Below are positions 31,229-40,652 of a DNA stretch of 64,000 bases, piece by piece (within the stretch, counting starts at the first letter, position 1; each line of letters begins with the position of its first letter). The translations under genes and the position numbers were made by a program. Origin of the DNA: Streptomyces sp. NBC_00433 (GTDB taxonomy: Bacteria; Actinomycetota; Actinomycetes; Streptomycetales; Streptomycetaceae); contig CP107926.1 in NCBI GenBank assembly GCA_036015235.1, positions 8,489,501-8,553,500 on the forward strand, given 5' to 3'. The notes beneath the pieces are model-generated. The model had not been told where the DNA came from. It did no database searches and worked only from the letters and a program-made list of their open reading frames with translations.

Positions 31229-31686
31229 GAGACCGCCCCCGCCGCTTCCGGGGGCCGCGCCGCGCTCGGCCGGGCACCGTCGGCGACCAGCGGGTTGCCC
31301 GCGGCGTCCTCGGTGTCGACGTGGCCCAGCTCGGGGCGCGGCGCGAGCGGGCCGAGGTGGAAGACCATCCGCGCCTCGCTGTCACCGACATTGCGGAAGC
31401 GGTGGCGTACGTCCTTCGGGATCAGCAGCCCGTGGTCGGCGCTCAGCGCGTACGGCGTGCCGTCGAGGTCGACTTCGAGGTCGCCGCTGACCACGAAGAC
31501 GAACTCCTCCGAGTAGGGGTGGTAGTGCTCGGCGATGCGCTCACCGCGCCGCACGATCGCCACACCCATGAATCCGCTGGTCGATCCGCTGACGGTCGGG
31601 GTGAGCATGGCGCGCAGATCACCACCGCGGCGCCGGTTGGGCTCGACATCATCGACGTGCACGATCCGAGGGGGCTGAGCGGTCAT
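31225..31686 (-). CDS. whiE-ORFII: Cupin protein (WhiE ORF II)
   Basis: 153 aa single-domain cupin. Metal-binding motifs are GERIAEHYHPYSEEFVFVVSG (His-x-His...Glu) and DHGLLIPKDVRHRFRNVG. Proteins of this type sit just upstream of KS-alpha in spore-pigment clusters and are thought to act as accessory cyclases or oxygenases; the exact reaction is unknown. GGAGG 9 nt upstream fixes ATG 31686. The C-terminal 20 residues are Pro/Ala-rich. Confidence 0.92.
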   Translation of the reverse strand: MTAQPPRIVHVDDVEPNRRRGGDLRAMLTPTVSGSTSGFMGVAIVRRGERIAEHYHPYSEEFVFVVSGDLEVDLDGTPYALSADHGLLIPKDVRHRFRNVGDSEARMVFHLGPLAPRPELGHVDTEDAAGNPLVADGARPSAARPPEAAGAVS

Positions 31687-31765
31687 GAGGGTGCCTCCAG
31701 GTGAAGTCACTCCGGCCGCCGGGGAGTCGCGGCCGGCCCGCGCGTGCGGGAAAGCGGAACTGCGG

Positions 31766-32893
31766 TCACGAGTCCTGTGCGTGGCGATCGGTGACCAGGG
31801 TCATCTCCAGGTGCGCGAGCAGCTGCCCGCGGCCCCGGTCGTCGCCCAGGTCGCGGACGGCGTCCGGCAGTTCGAGCAGCCGGCCCAGCTCCGCGGCCAG
31901 GTCGCGGTCGGCGGTGCCGGTGGTCAGCGCCAGGTCCTCGTCGGCTGCCGCGGCCAGGTCGATCACCCGGACGACGACGTCGTCGCGCTGGAAGATCGTG
32001 CTGCGCACCAGCGAGCCGGTCGGGTCGGCCGCCGCGAGCTCGTCGGACCTGGCGAGCACCCGGGCCGCCGCGGCGCCGCTGCCGCCGAGGACCGGGTAGT
32101 GCAGCGCGTACCTGCGGACCTTGCCGGCGCGGTCGGCCTCCGCCACCGCCTCGTGCACCGCGGGCAGCCCGGCCCTGGTGAAGAACGCCCTGGCGGCCTC
32201 CGGGTCGGTCAGGTCGCGCTCCTCCTCCAGGTACGGGTTGATGGCCTCCTCGACCGCCCGCACCTCGGGCTGCTGCGCCACGTGCCGCAGTGCCGCGACC
32301 AGGTTGCCGCTGACCTCGACCGCGCGGACCACCCGGTTGCCGTGCATGAACAGCGTCGTCCTGCACAGCCGGGTGGCCGAGTCGACCCGCGCGGACGGGG
32401 AGGCGTAGTCGGCCAGCAGCTTGGCGACCTTCTCCTCGCTGCCCGGCCGGACGGTGAAGGTGATCGCGTGCCGGACGCGGCCGTCGCCGGCCCGCTCCGG
32501 ACGCGGCGCCCGGTGCCCGGTGTGCCCGGCCACCGACGTCTCGCGCAGGATGTCGAACCGCAGCGAGCGGGTGTCGTTGACGCAGGAGTGCATCGGCTTG
32601 ACCATCTCGCGGTGCTCCGGGCTGTCCACCCAGGCCAGGAAGGGCTCGGAGCTTTCCCACTCGCTGGTGATCAGCCACTGCGAGGGGTCCTCGATGGACT
32701 GGCACAGCTGGTCGCTGACGTGCCCGGGCACCGAGGCGACCTGGCTGCGCAGCAGCTCGTACGCGTCGAGGAAGCGCTCCTGCGCGCCCTTCTGGATGTC
32801 CAGCAGCAGGACCACGCGAAGCCGAGCGCACTCGGTGTCCTGCGCGCCTGCCGCGGTGCCCGCCGTCCCCGGCTCTTCGGACAGGATCGTCAT
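31766..32893 (-). CDS. whiE-ORFI: ABM / SchA-CurD-like protein (WhiE ORF I)
   Basis: 375 aa, first gene of the pigment operon. The N-terminal antibiotic-biosynthesis-monooxygenase ferredoxin-like domain (about 25-115, RVVLLLDIQKGAQERFLDAY, SQWLITSEWESSEPFLAWVD) is followed by a SchA/CurD-like middle domain (about 140-240, HAITFTVRPGSEEKVAKLLA, RTTLFMHGNRVVRAVEVSG) and a third related repeat to the C-terminus (VVVRVIDLAA). Its role in pigment assembly (oxidation or folding of the intermediate) is not established. AAGGAG precedes ATG 32893. The promoter must lie in the 371-bp divergent gap to ORF VIII. Confidence 0.9.
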   Translation of the reverse strand: MTILSEEPGTAGTAAGAQDTECARLRVVLLLDIQKGAQERFLDAYELLRSQVASVPGHVSDQLCQSIEDPSQWLITSEWESSEPFLAWVDSPEHREMVKPMHSCVNDTRSLRFDILRETSVAGHTGHRAPRPERAGDGRVRHAITFTVRPGSEEKVAKLLADYASPSARVDSATRLCRTTLFMHGNRVVRAVEVSGNLVAALRHVAQQPEVRAVEEAINPYLEEERDLTDPEAARAFFTRAGLPAVHEAVAEADRAGKVRRYALHYPVLGGSGAAAARVLARSDELAAADPTGSLVRSTIFQRDDVVVRVIDLAAAADEDLALTTGTADRDLAAELGRLLELPDAVRDLGDDRGRGQLLAHLEMTLVTDRHAQDS

Positions 32894-33264
32894 CTTCCAC
32901 TTCTCCTTCGACTGCCGATGTGCGGTGTGCGTTCTGCGTTCTGCGTTCCGCGAGGTGTGAGCACCGGCCGCCCGCGCTGCCGCGGCCGCCGGACGCGAGG
33001 GACGCCGGATCCGCACCGGTGTGCGTTTCCGCGGCCCTGAGCCTGATCGTGCTTCGATCCCACCAACGCCGCGAGAATTGCGGTCCATGCGGGCGAATGC
33101 GCCGCCAGGACACCGCCGCGCGCCGCCGACCGGGCAAGGAGAAGGCGGGACCGGACGACGGCGTGCCGGGCCCCTGGGCCGTGCCGCACCCGACGGCAGG
33201 CCCCAGCCGCACCGGCGGCCGACCGCCGCCGCGCCTCGCGTGCCCGTACAGGCTGGAGCAACAG
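32894..33264. promoter_or_regulatory. Divergent control region of the spore-pigment cluster
   Basis: 371 bp between ORF I (minus) and ORF VIII (plus). In S. coelicolor the equivalent gap carries two developmentally timed promoters. Here I see three direct 7-bp repeats GCGTTCT, GCGTTCT, GCGTTCC (32929-32949) close to the ORF I leader, and otherwise ordinary GC-rich DNA. Promoter hexamers could not be assigned with confidence. No small gene was recognised. Confidence 0.5.
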
Positions 33265-35076
33265 ATGCAACCGACGTCCGACGACCGTGTACCGGTCCTC
33301 ATCACCGGCGGGTCCCTGGTGGGACTGTCGACCTCACTCTTCCTCGGCCGGCTCGGCGTGGACCACCTGCTGGTCGAGAAGCACGCCGCGACCTCCCACC
33401 ACCCGCGCGGCCGCGGCAACAACGTGCGCACGATGGAGCTGTACCGGACGGCCGGCGTGGAGCCGGCGATCCGCGCGGCCGCGTCCGTCCTGTCCCGCAA
33501 CCACGGCATCCTGCAGGCCGAGTCGCTGACCGGCGACAACCAGCGATGGCTCTTCCGGGAGATCGACCCGGGCGGCGGCCTCGCCGCCTTCAGCCCGTCG
33601 GGCTGGTGCCTGTGCAGCCAGAACGACCTGGAGCCGGTGCTGCTGAAGGAGGCCCGCGCGCTGGGCGCCGACATCCGCTTCGGCGTCGAGCTGCGGTCCT
33701 TCGAGCAGGACGCCGACGGCGTGACCGCGCAGGTCCTGCACCGCGACACCGGCGAGACCCGCACCGTGCGCGCCGACTACCTGGTCGCCGCCGACGGGCC
33801 GCGCAGCCCGGTGCGCGAGAGCCTGGGCATCGGCCAGACCGGCGCCGGCGAGCTGTTCCACAACGTGAGCGTCACCTTCCGCGCCAAGCGGCTCGCCGAG
33901 GTCGTCGGCGACCGCCACTTCATCGCCTGCTACCTGACCAACCCGGACGCCGACGGGGCGCTGCTGCCGGTCGACAACGAGGCCGAATGGGTCTTCCACC
34001 TGCCCTGGCACCCCGAACGCGGCGAGCCGCTCGAAGCCTTCACCGACGAGCGGTGCGCCGCGCACATCCGCACCGCGGTGGGGGTGCCGGGCCTGGAGGT
34101 CGAGATCACCGGAAAGGCACCGTGGCATGCCGCGGAAAGGGTGGCCGAGCGCTACTCGCGGGGCCGGGTGCTGCTGGCGGGCGACTCCGCCCACGAGATG
34201 TCGCCGACCGGCGCCTTCGGCTCCAACACCGGTATCCAGGACGCCCACAACCTGGCCTGGAAGCTCGCCGCGGTCCTCGGCGGCTGGGCGGGGCCCGGCC
34301 TGCTGGAGACCTACGGCGCCGAGCGGCGCCCGGTCGCGGTGGCCACCAGCGCCCGCGCCTCCCAGCGCTCGGCCGAGCACAGCCACCCCGGCTACGACGC
34401 CGCCCCGGCCGGCGGCAGCCGGCAGAGCGGTGTGCTGACCGTGGCGCTCGGCTACCGCTACCCGGCCGGCGCCGTCATCGGCGTCGACCCGCGGCGCCCG
34501 GTCGTCCCCGAGGGCCCGCCCGCCCCGCCGCCCGGCCCCGGCGGCACGGGCGGCCCGGTCGTCCCGACGGACCCGACCGTCCAGGGCCCCGGCAGCACCC
34601 CGGCCGAGCGGCCCCCGGGCGGCCCGGCCGTCCCGACCGCGTCCGGCGGCAAGGGCGGCAGGCCCGCGGGCGCGGCCGGCGGGCCGCGGCTGTGGCTGGG
34701 GGAGCCCGGCACGCGGGCGCCGCACCTGTGGGTCGACCGCGCCGGCGAGCGGGTCTCCACGCTCGACCTCTACGAGCGGGTGCCGGTGCTGCTGACCGGT
34801 GCCGGGAGCGCGGCCGGCGAGGCGTGGCACGGCGCCGCGGGCTCCGTCGCGAGTGAACTCGGGGTGCCGCTTGAGCGCTACCGGGTCGGCGCGGGCAAGG
34901 ACGCCGACCTGGTGACCGAGCCCGGCGCGGACTGGTCCTCGGTGCACGGCACGGGCCAGGACGGCGCCCTGCTCGTACGCCCCGACGGCTTCGTCGCCTG
35001 GCGTGCCACCACCGGCTGCGCCGACCCGGCGGCCGAGCTGAGCGCCGTGCTGCGCCAGGTGCTCAGCCTGGACTGA
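33265..35076 (+). CDS. whiE-ORFVIII: FAD-dependent aromatic hydroxylase (WhiE ORF VIII)
   Basis: 603 aa class A flavoprotein monooxygenase that tailors the pigment late, using NADPH and O2. FAD motifs are ITGGSLVGLSTSLFLGRLGV (GxGxxG-type), DYLVAADGPRSPVRE (DG) and GRVLLAGDSAHEMSPTGAFG (GD). The C-terminal thioredoxin-like domain (from about residue 475) has LWVDRAGERVSTLDLY and LLVRPDGFVAWR. An unusual Pro/Gly-rich insert of about 65 residues (about 409-475) separates the two. ATG 33265 was chosen because the flavoprotein sequence begins there; upstream in-frame codons lack similarity. It is divergent from the pigment operon, as in S. coelicolor. Confidence 0.92.
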   Translation: MQPTSDDRVPVLITGGSLVGLSTSLFLGRLGVDHLLVEKHAATSHHPRGRGNNVRTMELYRTAGVEPAIRAAASVLSRNHGILQAESLTGDNQRWLFREIDPGGGLAAFSPSGWCLCSQNDLEPVLLKEARALGADIRFGVELRSFEQDADGVTAQVLHRDTGETRTVRADYLVAADGPRSPVRESLGIGQTGAGELFHNVSVTFRAKRLAEVVGDRHFIACYLTNPDADGALLPVDNEAEWVFHLPWHPERGEPLEAFTDERCAAHIRTAVGVPGLEVEITGKAPWHAAERVAERYSRGRVLLAGDSAHEMSPTGAFGSNTGIQDAHNLAWKLAAVLGGWAGPGLLETYGAERRPVAVATSARASQRSAEHSHPGYDAAPAGGSRQSGVLTVALGYRYPAGAVIGVDPRRPVVPEGPPAPPPGPGGTGGPVVPTDPTVQGPGSTPAERPPGGPAVPTASGGKGGRPAGAAGGPRLWLGEPGTRAPHLWVDRAGERVSTLDLYERVPVLLTGAGSAAGEAWHGAAGSVASELGVPLERYRVGAGKDADLVTEPGADWSSVHGTGQDGALLVRPDGFVAWRATTGCADPAAELSAVLRQVLSLD

Positions 35077-35092
35077 CCCCTACGGCGGTATA

Positions 35093-35143
35093 CGAAAGCG
35101 GCGACGGCCGCCGGTGGATCACCGGCGGCCGTCGCCGCTTTCG
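35093..35143. terminator. Bidirectional terminator between hydroxylase and GH3 genes
   Basis: Perfect 23-bp stem (35093-35115 and 35121-35143), beginning CGAAAGCGGCGACGGC, with the 5-nt loop GGATC. It lies 17 bp after the hydroxylase stop and 53 bp from the convergent GH3 stop. The AAAG/CTTT ends give short A and T runs on both strands, suiting termination in both directions. Confidence 0.9.
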
Positions 35144-35195
35144 GGGGGAGGTGCGGCAGGCGGACCGCCATCCAGGCCGCCCGCCGCACCTCCGG

Positions 35196-37583
35196 TCATG
35201 CCACCGGCAGCGGCTCCGCCGACGTGCTGAACGCCGCGTGCAGCCGGCGGGTGTGGTCCAGCTCCCGCACCTGCCCGGTCAGCGTGGCGATGACGGTCAG
35301 CCGCAGGTCCGTGGACGACGCGCCGAGCCGCAGCTCCAGCTCGCCGGGCTCCACGATGCGCCGCCCGGCCCGCCCGGTGAAGGACGCCAGGTCGGCCGGC
35401 ACGGTGACCTCGACCCGGGCGGACTGCCCGGGTGCCAGGTCCACCCGCTGGTAGCCGATGAGGCGCTGCACCGGCTGCACCACGGAGGCGACCGGGTCGT
35501 GCAGGTACAGCTGCACCAGTTCGGTGCCCGCCCGCTCACCGGTGTTGCGCACGGTGAACGCGAGACGTATCTCGCCGTCCGTGCCGGCCTGCAGGTCCGG
35601 CACGTCCAGGTCGGTCCACTGGAAGGTGGTGTACGTCAGACCGTGGCCGAAGCCGAAGGCCGGCGTCGGGTCGATGTTCGACGTCGCGCTGGACTGGCCG
35701 AGCCTGGACGCCAGATACGTCGTCGGCTGGCTGCCGGACTGCCGCGGGATGCTGACCGGCAGGCGTCCGGAAGGCGCCACCCGGCCCGACAGCACACCGG
35801 CGACGGCGCCGGTGCCCTCCTCGCCGGGGAAGAACGTCTGCACGATCGCCGCGGCCTCGGTCACCGCCCGGCCGAGCACGTAAGGACGCCCCGCGAGCAT
35901 GGTGACGACGACCGGGGTGCCGGTGTCGAGCAGCGTGTCCAGCAGCTGCTGCTGGACCCCGGGCAGCGCCAGCGACTCGGCGTCGCAGCCCTCACCGCTG
36001 GTACCGCGGCCGAAGAGGCCGGCACGGTCGCCGAGCGCCAGGACAACGATGTCCGCTTCCGCGGCCAGCCGCACGGCCTCCGCGAAGCCCTCGGTGCCTT
36101 CGGTGTCGATACCGCAGCCCGCGGCGGTGACGATCTCGCTGCCGGGGAATTCGGCGGCGAGCGCCTCGCGCAGCGTGGGCAGCTCGATGCCGAGCGGCAT
36201 CTCCGGGTGCTGCCCGCCGACGTGCAAGGGGAAGGAGTAGCAGCCGAGCACCGCGGTGGGGACCTCGGCGTTGGGGCCGATGACCGCGATCCTGGCAGGC
36301 CCCGCGAGCGGCAGGGTGCCGTCGTTGCGCAGCAGGACGACACTGCGCTCGGCGATCTGCCGGGCGATGGCCCGGTTCTCCGCCGGGTCGAGGTCCACCA
36401 GGCCGCGCAGTGCGGCGGTGTCGTCGAGGTCGGCGTCGGCCAGTGCCTCGGGCACCGGGTCCCAGTCCGGGTCGAGCAGACCGAGCTGCACCTTCTGGAC
36501 CAGGACGCGGCGCAGCGCCCGGTCGATGTGCGCCTCGGGGACCTGCCCGTCTGCCAGCGCCTTGAGCAGCGGCTCGCCGAACGCCTTGACGGTGGGCAGC
36601 TCGATGTCGACGCCCGCGGCGAGCGCGGCGCCGGCCGCCTCGCCGAGGGTGCCGGCCACACCGTGCAGCGTCTTGAGGAAGGCGATGCCGAAGTAGTCGG
36701 CGACGACCGTCCCGGTGAAGCCCCAGGTCTCACGCAGCAGCCCGGTCAGCAGCTCCTCGTCGGCGGCGGAGGGAATGCCGTCGGTGTCGGTGTAGGCGTG
36801 CATGACCGAGCGGACGCCGCTCTCGCGCAGCGCCATCTCGAACGGCGCCAGCATCACGTCGGCGCGCTCCCTGCTGCCCATGCCGACCGGCGCGAGGTTG
36901 CGGCCGGCGCGGGAGGCGGAGTAGCCCACGAAGTGCTTGAGCGTCGCCACGATCCCGGTGGACTCCAGGCCCTGGACGTAGGCGGTGCCGACCGTGCCGA
37001 TGAGATACGGGTCCTCGCCGATGGTCTCCTCGACCCGTCCCCAGCGCGCGTCGCGCACCACGTCGAGCACCGGGGCCAGGCCCTGGTGCACGCCGACCGC
37101 GCGCATGTCGCGCCCGATCCGGGCCGCCATGGTGCGGACCAGCTCCGGGTCGAAGCTGGCACCCCACGACAGCGGCACGGGATAGGCGGTGGCGCCCCAC
37201 GTCGCGAAGCCGGCCAGGCACTCCTCGTGCGCGACGGCCGGAATGCCGAAACGGTTCGCCGCGGCGATGCGGCGCTGGGTGCGCAGCAGCGACAGCGCGC
37301 CGAGCGCCGGGTCGACAGGCGCGGTGCCGTACGACCTGGTCAGCTGACCGAGCCCCTGCGGCAGCAGGCTCTCAAGGGTGACCGGTTCCTCCATCTCGTG
37401 CTGGTACGGGGCGACCTCGCCGCCTTCGTCGGACGCACCCACCCATATGCCGAACAGCTGCGAGACCTTTTCCGGCAGGGTCATCGCGGCGATCAGCGCG
37501 TCGGCCCGGTCTTCCGGGGCGAGGGAGGTGTTCCTCCATGGGGGAATAGCGGACTTGTTCTCTTCGGCCACGGTGCCGGTCAC
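35196..37583 (-). CDS. bxlA: GH3 beta-xylosidase/beta-glucosidase (BxlA-like)
   Basis: 795 aa, intracellular glycoside hydrolase family 3. The (beta/alpha)8 domain carries KHF (216-218), RNLAPVGMGSRER and the nucleophile Asp296 in VVADYFGI. The alpha/beta sandwich (IAERSVVLLRNDGTLPL to about residue 620) and fibronectin-III-like C-terminus (TVRNTGERAGTELVQLYLHD) follow. There is no signal peptide. GTG 37583 overlaps the permease stop (GTGA) and is preceded by GGAGG. It is the last gene of a binding protein-permease-permease-glycosidase operon, the layout of the xylobiose bxlEFGA operon; specificity for xylobiose versus cello- or gentiobiose is not decidable here. Confidence 0.9.
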   Translation of the reverse strand: MTGTVAEENKSAIPPWRNTSLAPEDRADALIAAMTLPEKVSQLFGIWVGASDEGGEVAPYQHEMEEPVTLESLLPQGLGQLTRSYGTAPVDPALGALSLLRTQRRIAAANRFGIPAVAHEECLAGFATWGATAYPVPLSWGASFDPELVRTMAARIGRDMRAVGVHQGLAPVLDVVRDARWGRVEETIGEDPYLIGTVGTAYVQGLESTGIVATLKHFVGYSASRAGRNLAPVGMGSRERADVMLAPFEMALRESGVRSVMHAYTDTDGIPSAADEELLTGLLRETWGFTGTVVADYFGIAFLKTLHGVAGTLGEAAGAALAAGVDIELPTVKAFGEPLLKALADGQVPEAHIDRALRRVLVQKVQLGLLDPDWDPVPEALADADLDDTAALRGLVDLDPAENRAIARQIAERSVVLLRNDGTLPLAGPARIAVIGPNAEVPTAVLGCYSFPLHVGGQHPEMPLGIELPTLREALAAEFPGSEIVTAAGCGIDTEGTEGFAEAVRLAAEADIVVLALGDRAGLFGRGTSGEGCDAESLALPGVQQQLLDTLLDTGTPVVVTMLAGRPYVLGRAVTEAAAIVQTFFPGEEGTGAVAGVLSGRVAPSGRLPVSIPRQSGSQPTTYLASRLGQSSATSNIDPTPAFGFGHGLTYTTFQWTDLDVPDLQAGTDGEIRLAFTVRNTGERAGTELVQLYLHDPVASVVQPVQRLIGYQRVDLAPGQSARVEVTVPADLASFTGRAGRRIVEPGELELRLGASSTDLRLTVIATLTGQVRELDHTRRLHAAFSTSAEPLPVA

Positions 37584-38398
37584 TTTCCTCCGACGCCCAT
37601 GAGTCCCTGGACCAGGGCACGGCGGGCGAACAGGTAGACGATGAAGATGGGCAGCATCGACAGCACGACCGCGGCCAGCAGGCCGGGGATGTCGATGCCG
37701 TGCTCGGTCTGGAAGTTGAAGAGGCCGAGGGTGATGACCTTCGACGAGTCGGACTGGGTCAGGACCAGCGGGAAGAGGAAGCCGTTCCACGCCTGGAGGG
37801 CGGAGAAGACCACGATCGTGGACAGTCCGCTCTTGGACAGCGGGACCACCAGCTGGAAGAACACCCGCCACGGCGACGCGCCGTCCACGGCCATGGCCTC
37901 GTACAGCTCCGGGCTGATCTCCCGCATCACGCCGGTGAGGATCAGCGCGCACACGGGCAGCGAGAAGGCCGCGGTCGGCAGGATGACGCCGATCAGGTTG
38001 TCGTACAGGCCGGCCTTGCTGATGACGTAGAACATCGGCACGATCACCGCCTGGGCGGGGATCGCCAGGCCCAGCAGGAACAGCCGGAAGATCCCGGTGG
38101 TGATCCGGCCCTGGCTGCGGACGATCGAGTACGCCAGCGGAGGCACCACCAGCACCACGATCGCGACCACCGCGATGGTCACCACCAGGGTGTTCAGGAA
38201 GAAGTGGCCGAAGCCGTTCGAGAAGTCCTGCGTGTAGTTGTGCAGCGTGAAGTGCTTGGGGAAGGCCAGCGGCCCGTTCGACGAGTAGTCGGAGTGGTCC
38301 TGCAGGGTGGCCGCGAGCATCACGTACAGCGGCAGGCCGATCAGGAACAGCCAGACGAGCGAGCCGAGCCCGGCGAGATAGTTGGGACGGCGCTTCAT
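37580..38398 (-). CDS. bxlG: Sugar ABC permease, MalG type
   Basis: 272 aa inner-membrane permease with about six TM segments. The EAA loop, which contacts the ATPase, is ELYEAMAVDGASPWRVFFQL (about residues 185-204). The C-terminal FARRALVQGLMGVGGK is typical of the MalG side of CUT1 importers. It starts with ATG 38398 overlapping the upstream permease stop (ATGA) and overlaps the GH3 gene by 4 bp. No ATPase is encoded here; streptomycetes usually share the MsiK ATPase for such systems. Confidence 0.92.
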   Translation of the reverse strand: MKRRPNYLAGLGSLVWLFLIGLPLYVMLAATLQDHSDYSSNGPLAFPKHFTLHNYTQDFSNGFGHFFLNTLVVTIAVVAIVVLVVPPLAYSIVRSQGRITTGIFRLFLLGLAIPAQAVIVPMFYVISKAGLYDNLIGVILPTAAFSLPVCALILTGVMREISPELYEAMAVDGASPWRVFFQLVVPLSKSGLSTIVVFSALQAWNGFLFPLVLTQSDSSKVITLGLFNFQTEHGIDIPGLLAAVVLSMLPIFIVYLFARRALVQGLMGVGGK

Positions 38399-39327
38399 CA
38401 CAGGCCTTCCGTGGAACTGCGCATCTTGTCGTAACCGGAGACCTTGACGACGATGAGCGAGATGATCGTGGCGATGACCACCAGGACCAGGGCGATGGCC
38501 GAGCCGCCGCCGAAGTCGAAGCTCTTGAACGCCTGCTCGTACATGTAGTAAGCGCTGATCGTGGTGTCCGTACCGGGGCCGCCCTGGGTGAGGATCAGCA
38601 CCGTGTCGAAGGTCGTGAGACCGCCGACGACCATCAGGATCATCGAGGTGATCATCGTCGTGCGCAGCTGCGGCAGCGTGATCGAGAAGAACTGCCGGAC
38701 GGTGCCGGCGCCGTCGATCTCCGCGGCCTGGTAGAGCACCGGCGGGATCGCGCGGGTGGCGCCCTGGTAGATCAGCGTGTGGAACGGGGTGTACTGCCAC
38801 GCGCCGACGAAGACCAGCACCCCGATGGCACTGGTCTGGTGACCGAACAGGTTGCCGTCGCCGAACAGCCATTTGGCCTGCGAGGGGACGCCGAAGTTCG
38901 GGTCGAGCAGCGCCCGCCACAGGATGGATATCGCGGTCGCCGACAGCAGCAGCGGAATGAAGTAGATCGCGGACAGGATCGCCCGGTTGCGCTGTTTGCC
39001 CGCCGCCCACACGCCCAGCAGGATGCTCAGCGGGGTCTGGACGACGACGCCGAGCACCGTGATCAGGACGCTGAGCCACAGGCTCTGGATCATGACGTGG
39101 TCGTGGATCAGCGCTTTCCAGTTGTCCAGGCCGGCGTACTGGGGCGAGCCCAGGCCGTCCCAGTCGGTGAAGGAGAGCACCGCGACCAGGACCAGCGGGA
39201 CTACGGCGAAAAGCAGGAAGAACAGGGTGGCGGGCGCCGCCCAGGCAAAGCCTGGGCGGGCCACGGCGGCGCCGGACCGGCGTACGGACCGGCGCCTTGC
39301 CACCCTGGGTTCAGCAGAGGTGGTCAT
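38398..39327 (-). CDS. bxlF: Sugar ABC permease, MalF type
   Basis: 309 aa CUT1 permease. An Arg-rich N-terminal cytosolic tail (VARRRSVRRSG) is followed by six TM segments. The EAA motif is VLYQAAEIDGAGTVRQFFSI, and the NxxxxxxGGP sequence TQGGPGTDTTI follows. It imports an oligosaccharide together with the MalG-type partner. ATG 39327; the gene lies 14 bp after the binding-protein stop, so it is cotranscribed. Confidence 0.92.
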   Translation of the reverse strand: MTTSAEPRVARRRSVRRSGAAVARPGFAWAAPATLFFLLFAVVPLVLVAVLSFTDWDGLGSPQYAGLDNWKALIHDHVMIQSLWLSVLITVLGVVVQTPLSILLGVWAAGKQRNRAILSAIYFIPLLLSATAISILWRALLDPNFGVPSQAKWLFGDGNLFGHQTSAIGVLVFVGAWQYTPFHTLIYQGATRAIPPVLYQAAEIDGAGTVRQFFSITLPQLRTTMITSMILMVVGGLTTFDTVLILTQGGPGTDTTISAYYMYEQAFKSFDFGGGSAIALVLVVIATIISLIVVKVSGYDKMRSSTEGL

Positions 39328-39341
39328 GTGAGGATCCCGGT

Positions 39342-40640
39342 TCAGGATGTGGGCAGGGCCTGCATGGCCTTGATGAAGCCGTCGGCGTCGAGCTTGCCGT
39401 CGAAGAACTGCTGCACCGCGGTGTGCATGGCCTCACTGGCCGTCTGCGGGTAGGCCTGGTCCCACGAGAGCTGGAACGAGGGCGCGGCCTTGACCAGGTC
39501 GTACTGGAACTTCGAGTAGTCCGGGATGGCCGCGGTGCTCAGGAAGTTCACCGTGTTGGTGGTGGTCGGCAGGTTGCCGATCGCCATCTGCGCCTTCACG
39601 AACTCGTCGCTGTACTGCAGCTTCAGGAACTGCGCGACCGCGTCCGGGTACTTGGTCTTCTTCAGCACCGAGTAGAAGTTGTTCGTGTTGCCGACGATGT
39701 CGGTCGGGTCGCCCTTGCCCCCGCTGACGGTCGGGAAGGAGCTGTAGCCCAGGCCGGTCTTGGCGAAGTCCGGGTTGTCCGTCTGCTGCTGCGAGTAGTA
39801 CCAGGAGCCCATGAGCTCGAAACCGGCCTTGCCCTGCGCGACCAGCGCGACCGAACCGCCGTCGGTGTACTTGACCGAGTCGTAGTTGCTGCCGAACGCG
39901 CCCGCGTCGATCAGTTCCTTCAGCTTCGCCAGCGCGGCGCGGCTGTCGGCGCTGTCCCAGGCGGACTTGTCGCCGCCCATGGCCTTCTCGAACAGGCCCG
40001 GTCCGGCTATGCGGTCGTACATGTACTCGTACCACATCAGCGTCGGCCACTGGTCACCGCCGCCGAGCGCGATGGGGGTGATGTGCTTGGCCTTGAGGAC
40101 CTTGACCGCGCTGATCAGGTCGTCCCAGGTCTTGGGCTCGGTCACGCCCGCGTCGGACAGGACCTTCTTGTTGTTGAACAGCAGGACCGGCTGGGTGCCG
40201 CGCATCGGCACGCCGTAGGACTTGCCGTCCACGTTCGCGCTGTTGAACACCGACGGCAGGAAGTTGGACTTCAGGCCTGGGTCCTTGGCGATCATGTCGT
40301 CGAGCGGCAGCAGAAGGCCCGCCTTGACGAAGGGCGCGATGCTGCCGCCGCCCCAGTTGAAGAAGACGTCCGGCGCCTGCTTGGTGTTGATGATCGTCTG
40401 CAGCTTCTGCTGGTAGTCCGCACCAGGGATGGTCTGGAGGACCGCCTTGACCTTCGAGGTCTTGTTGAACGTGTCGACGATCTGCTTCTCGACCTTGTTG
40501 CTCGCGTCCCCGTACACGAGAACCTTGAAGCTGCCAGAGCTGCTGCTGCCGGAGTCGCCGCCGCCGCACGCGGCCAGTGTCAGCCCGAGGGTGAGCACGA
40601 CGCTGCCGGCCACGGCACGGGGAAGCCATCTCTTCTTCAT
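39342..40640 (-). CDS. bxlE: Sugar-binding lipoprotein of the ABC importer (BxlE-like)
   Basis: 432 aa extracytoplasmic solute-binding protein, family 1. The lipoprotein signal LTLGLTLAACGGG gives the lipobox L-A-A-C (acylated Cys at about residue 25), followed by a Gly/Ser linker. The mature part has the periplasmic binding-protein fold with IINTKQAPDVFFNWGGGSIA, a family hallmark, and Trp/Tyr-rich ligand residues (WPTLMWYEYMYDR, SWYYSQQQ). It captures the sugar and hands it to the two permeases. It is the first gene of the operon with its own promoter and a perfect CGAAATATTTCG palindrome in the leader. Confidence 0.92.
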   Translation of the reverse strand: MKKRWLPRAVAGSVVLTLGLTLAACGGGDSGSSSSGSFKVLVYGDASNKVEKQIVDTFNKTSKVKAVLQTIPGADYQQKLQTIINTKQAPDVFFNWGGGSIAPFVKAGLLLPLDDMIAKDPGLKSNFLPSVFNSANVDGKSYGVPMRGTQPVLLFNNKKVLSDAGVTEPKTWDDLISAVKVLKAKHITPIALGGGDQWPTLMWYEYMYDRIAGPGLFEKAMGGDKSAWDSADSRAALAKLKELIDAGAFGSNYDSVKYTDGGSVALVAQGKAGFELMGSWYYSQQQTDNPDFAKTGLGYSSFPTVSGGKGDPTDIVGNTNNFYSVLKKTKYPDAVAQFLKLQYSDEFVKAQMAIGNLPTTTNTVNFLSTAAIPDYSKFQYDLVKAAPSFQLSWDQAYPQTASEAMHTAVQQFFDGKLDADGFIKAMQALPTS

Positions 40641-40652
40641 CGTCCAGCCTTT

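Noticed and set aside
35151..37637. 828-codon plus-strand frame opposite the GH3 gene.
   Set aside because: His/Arg/Gly-rich antisense shadow; the GH3 protein on the other strand has complete motifs.
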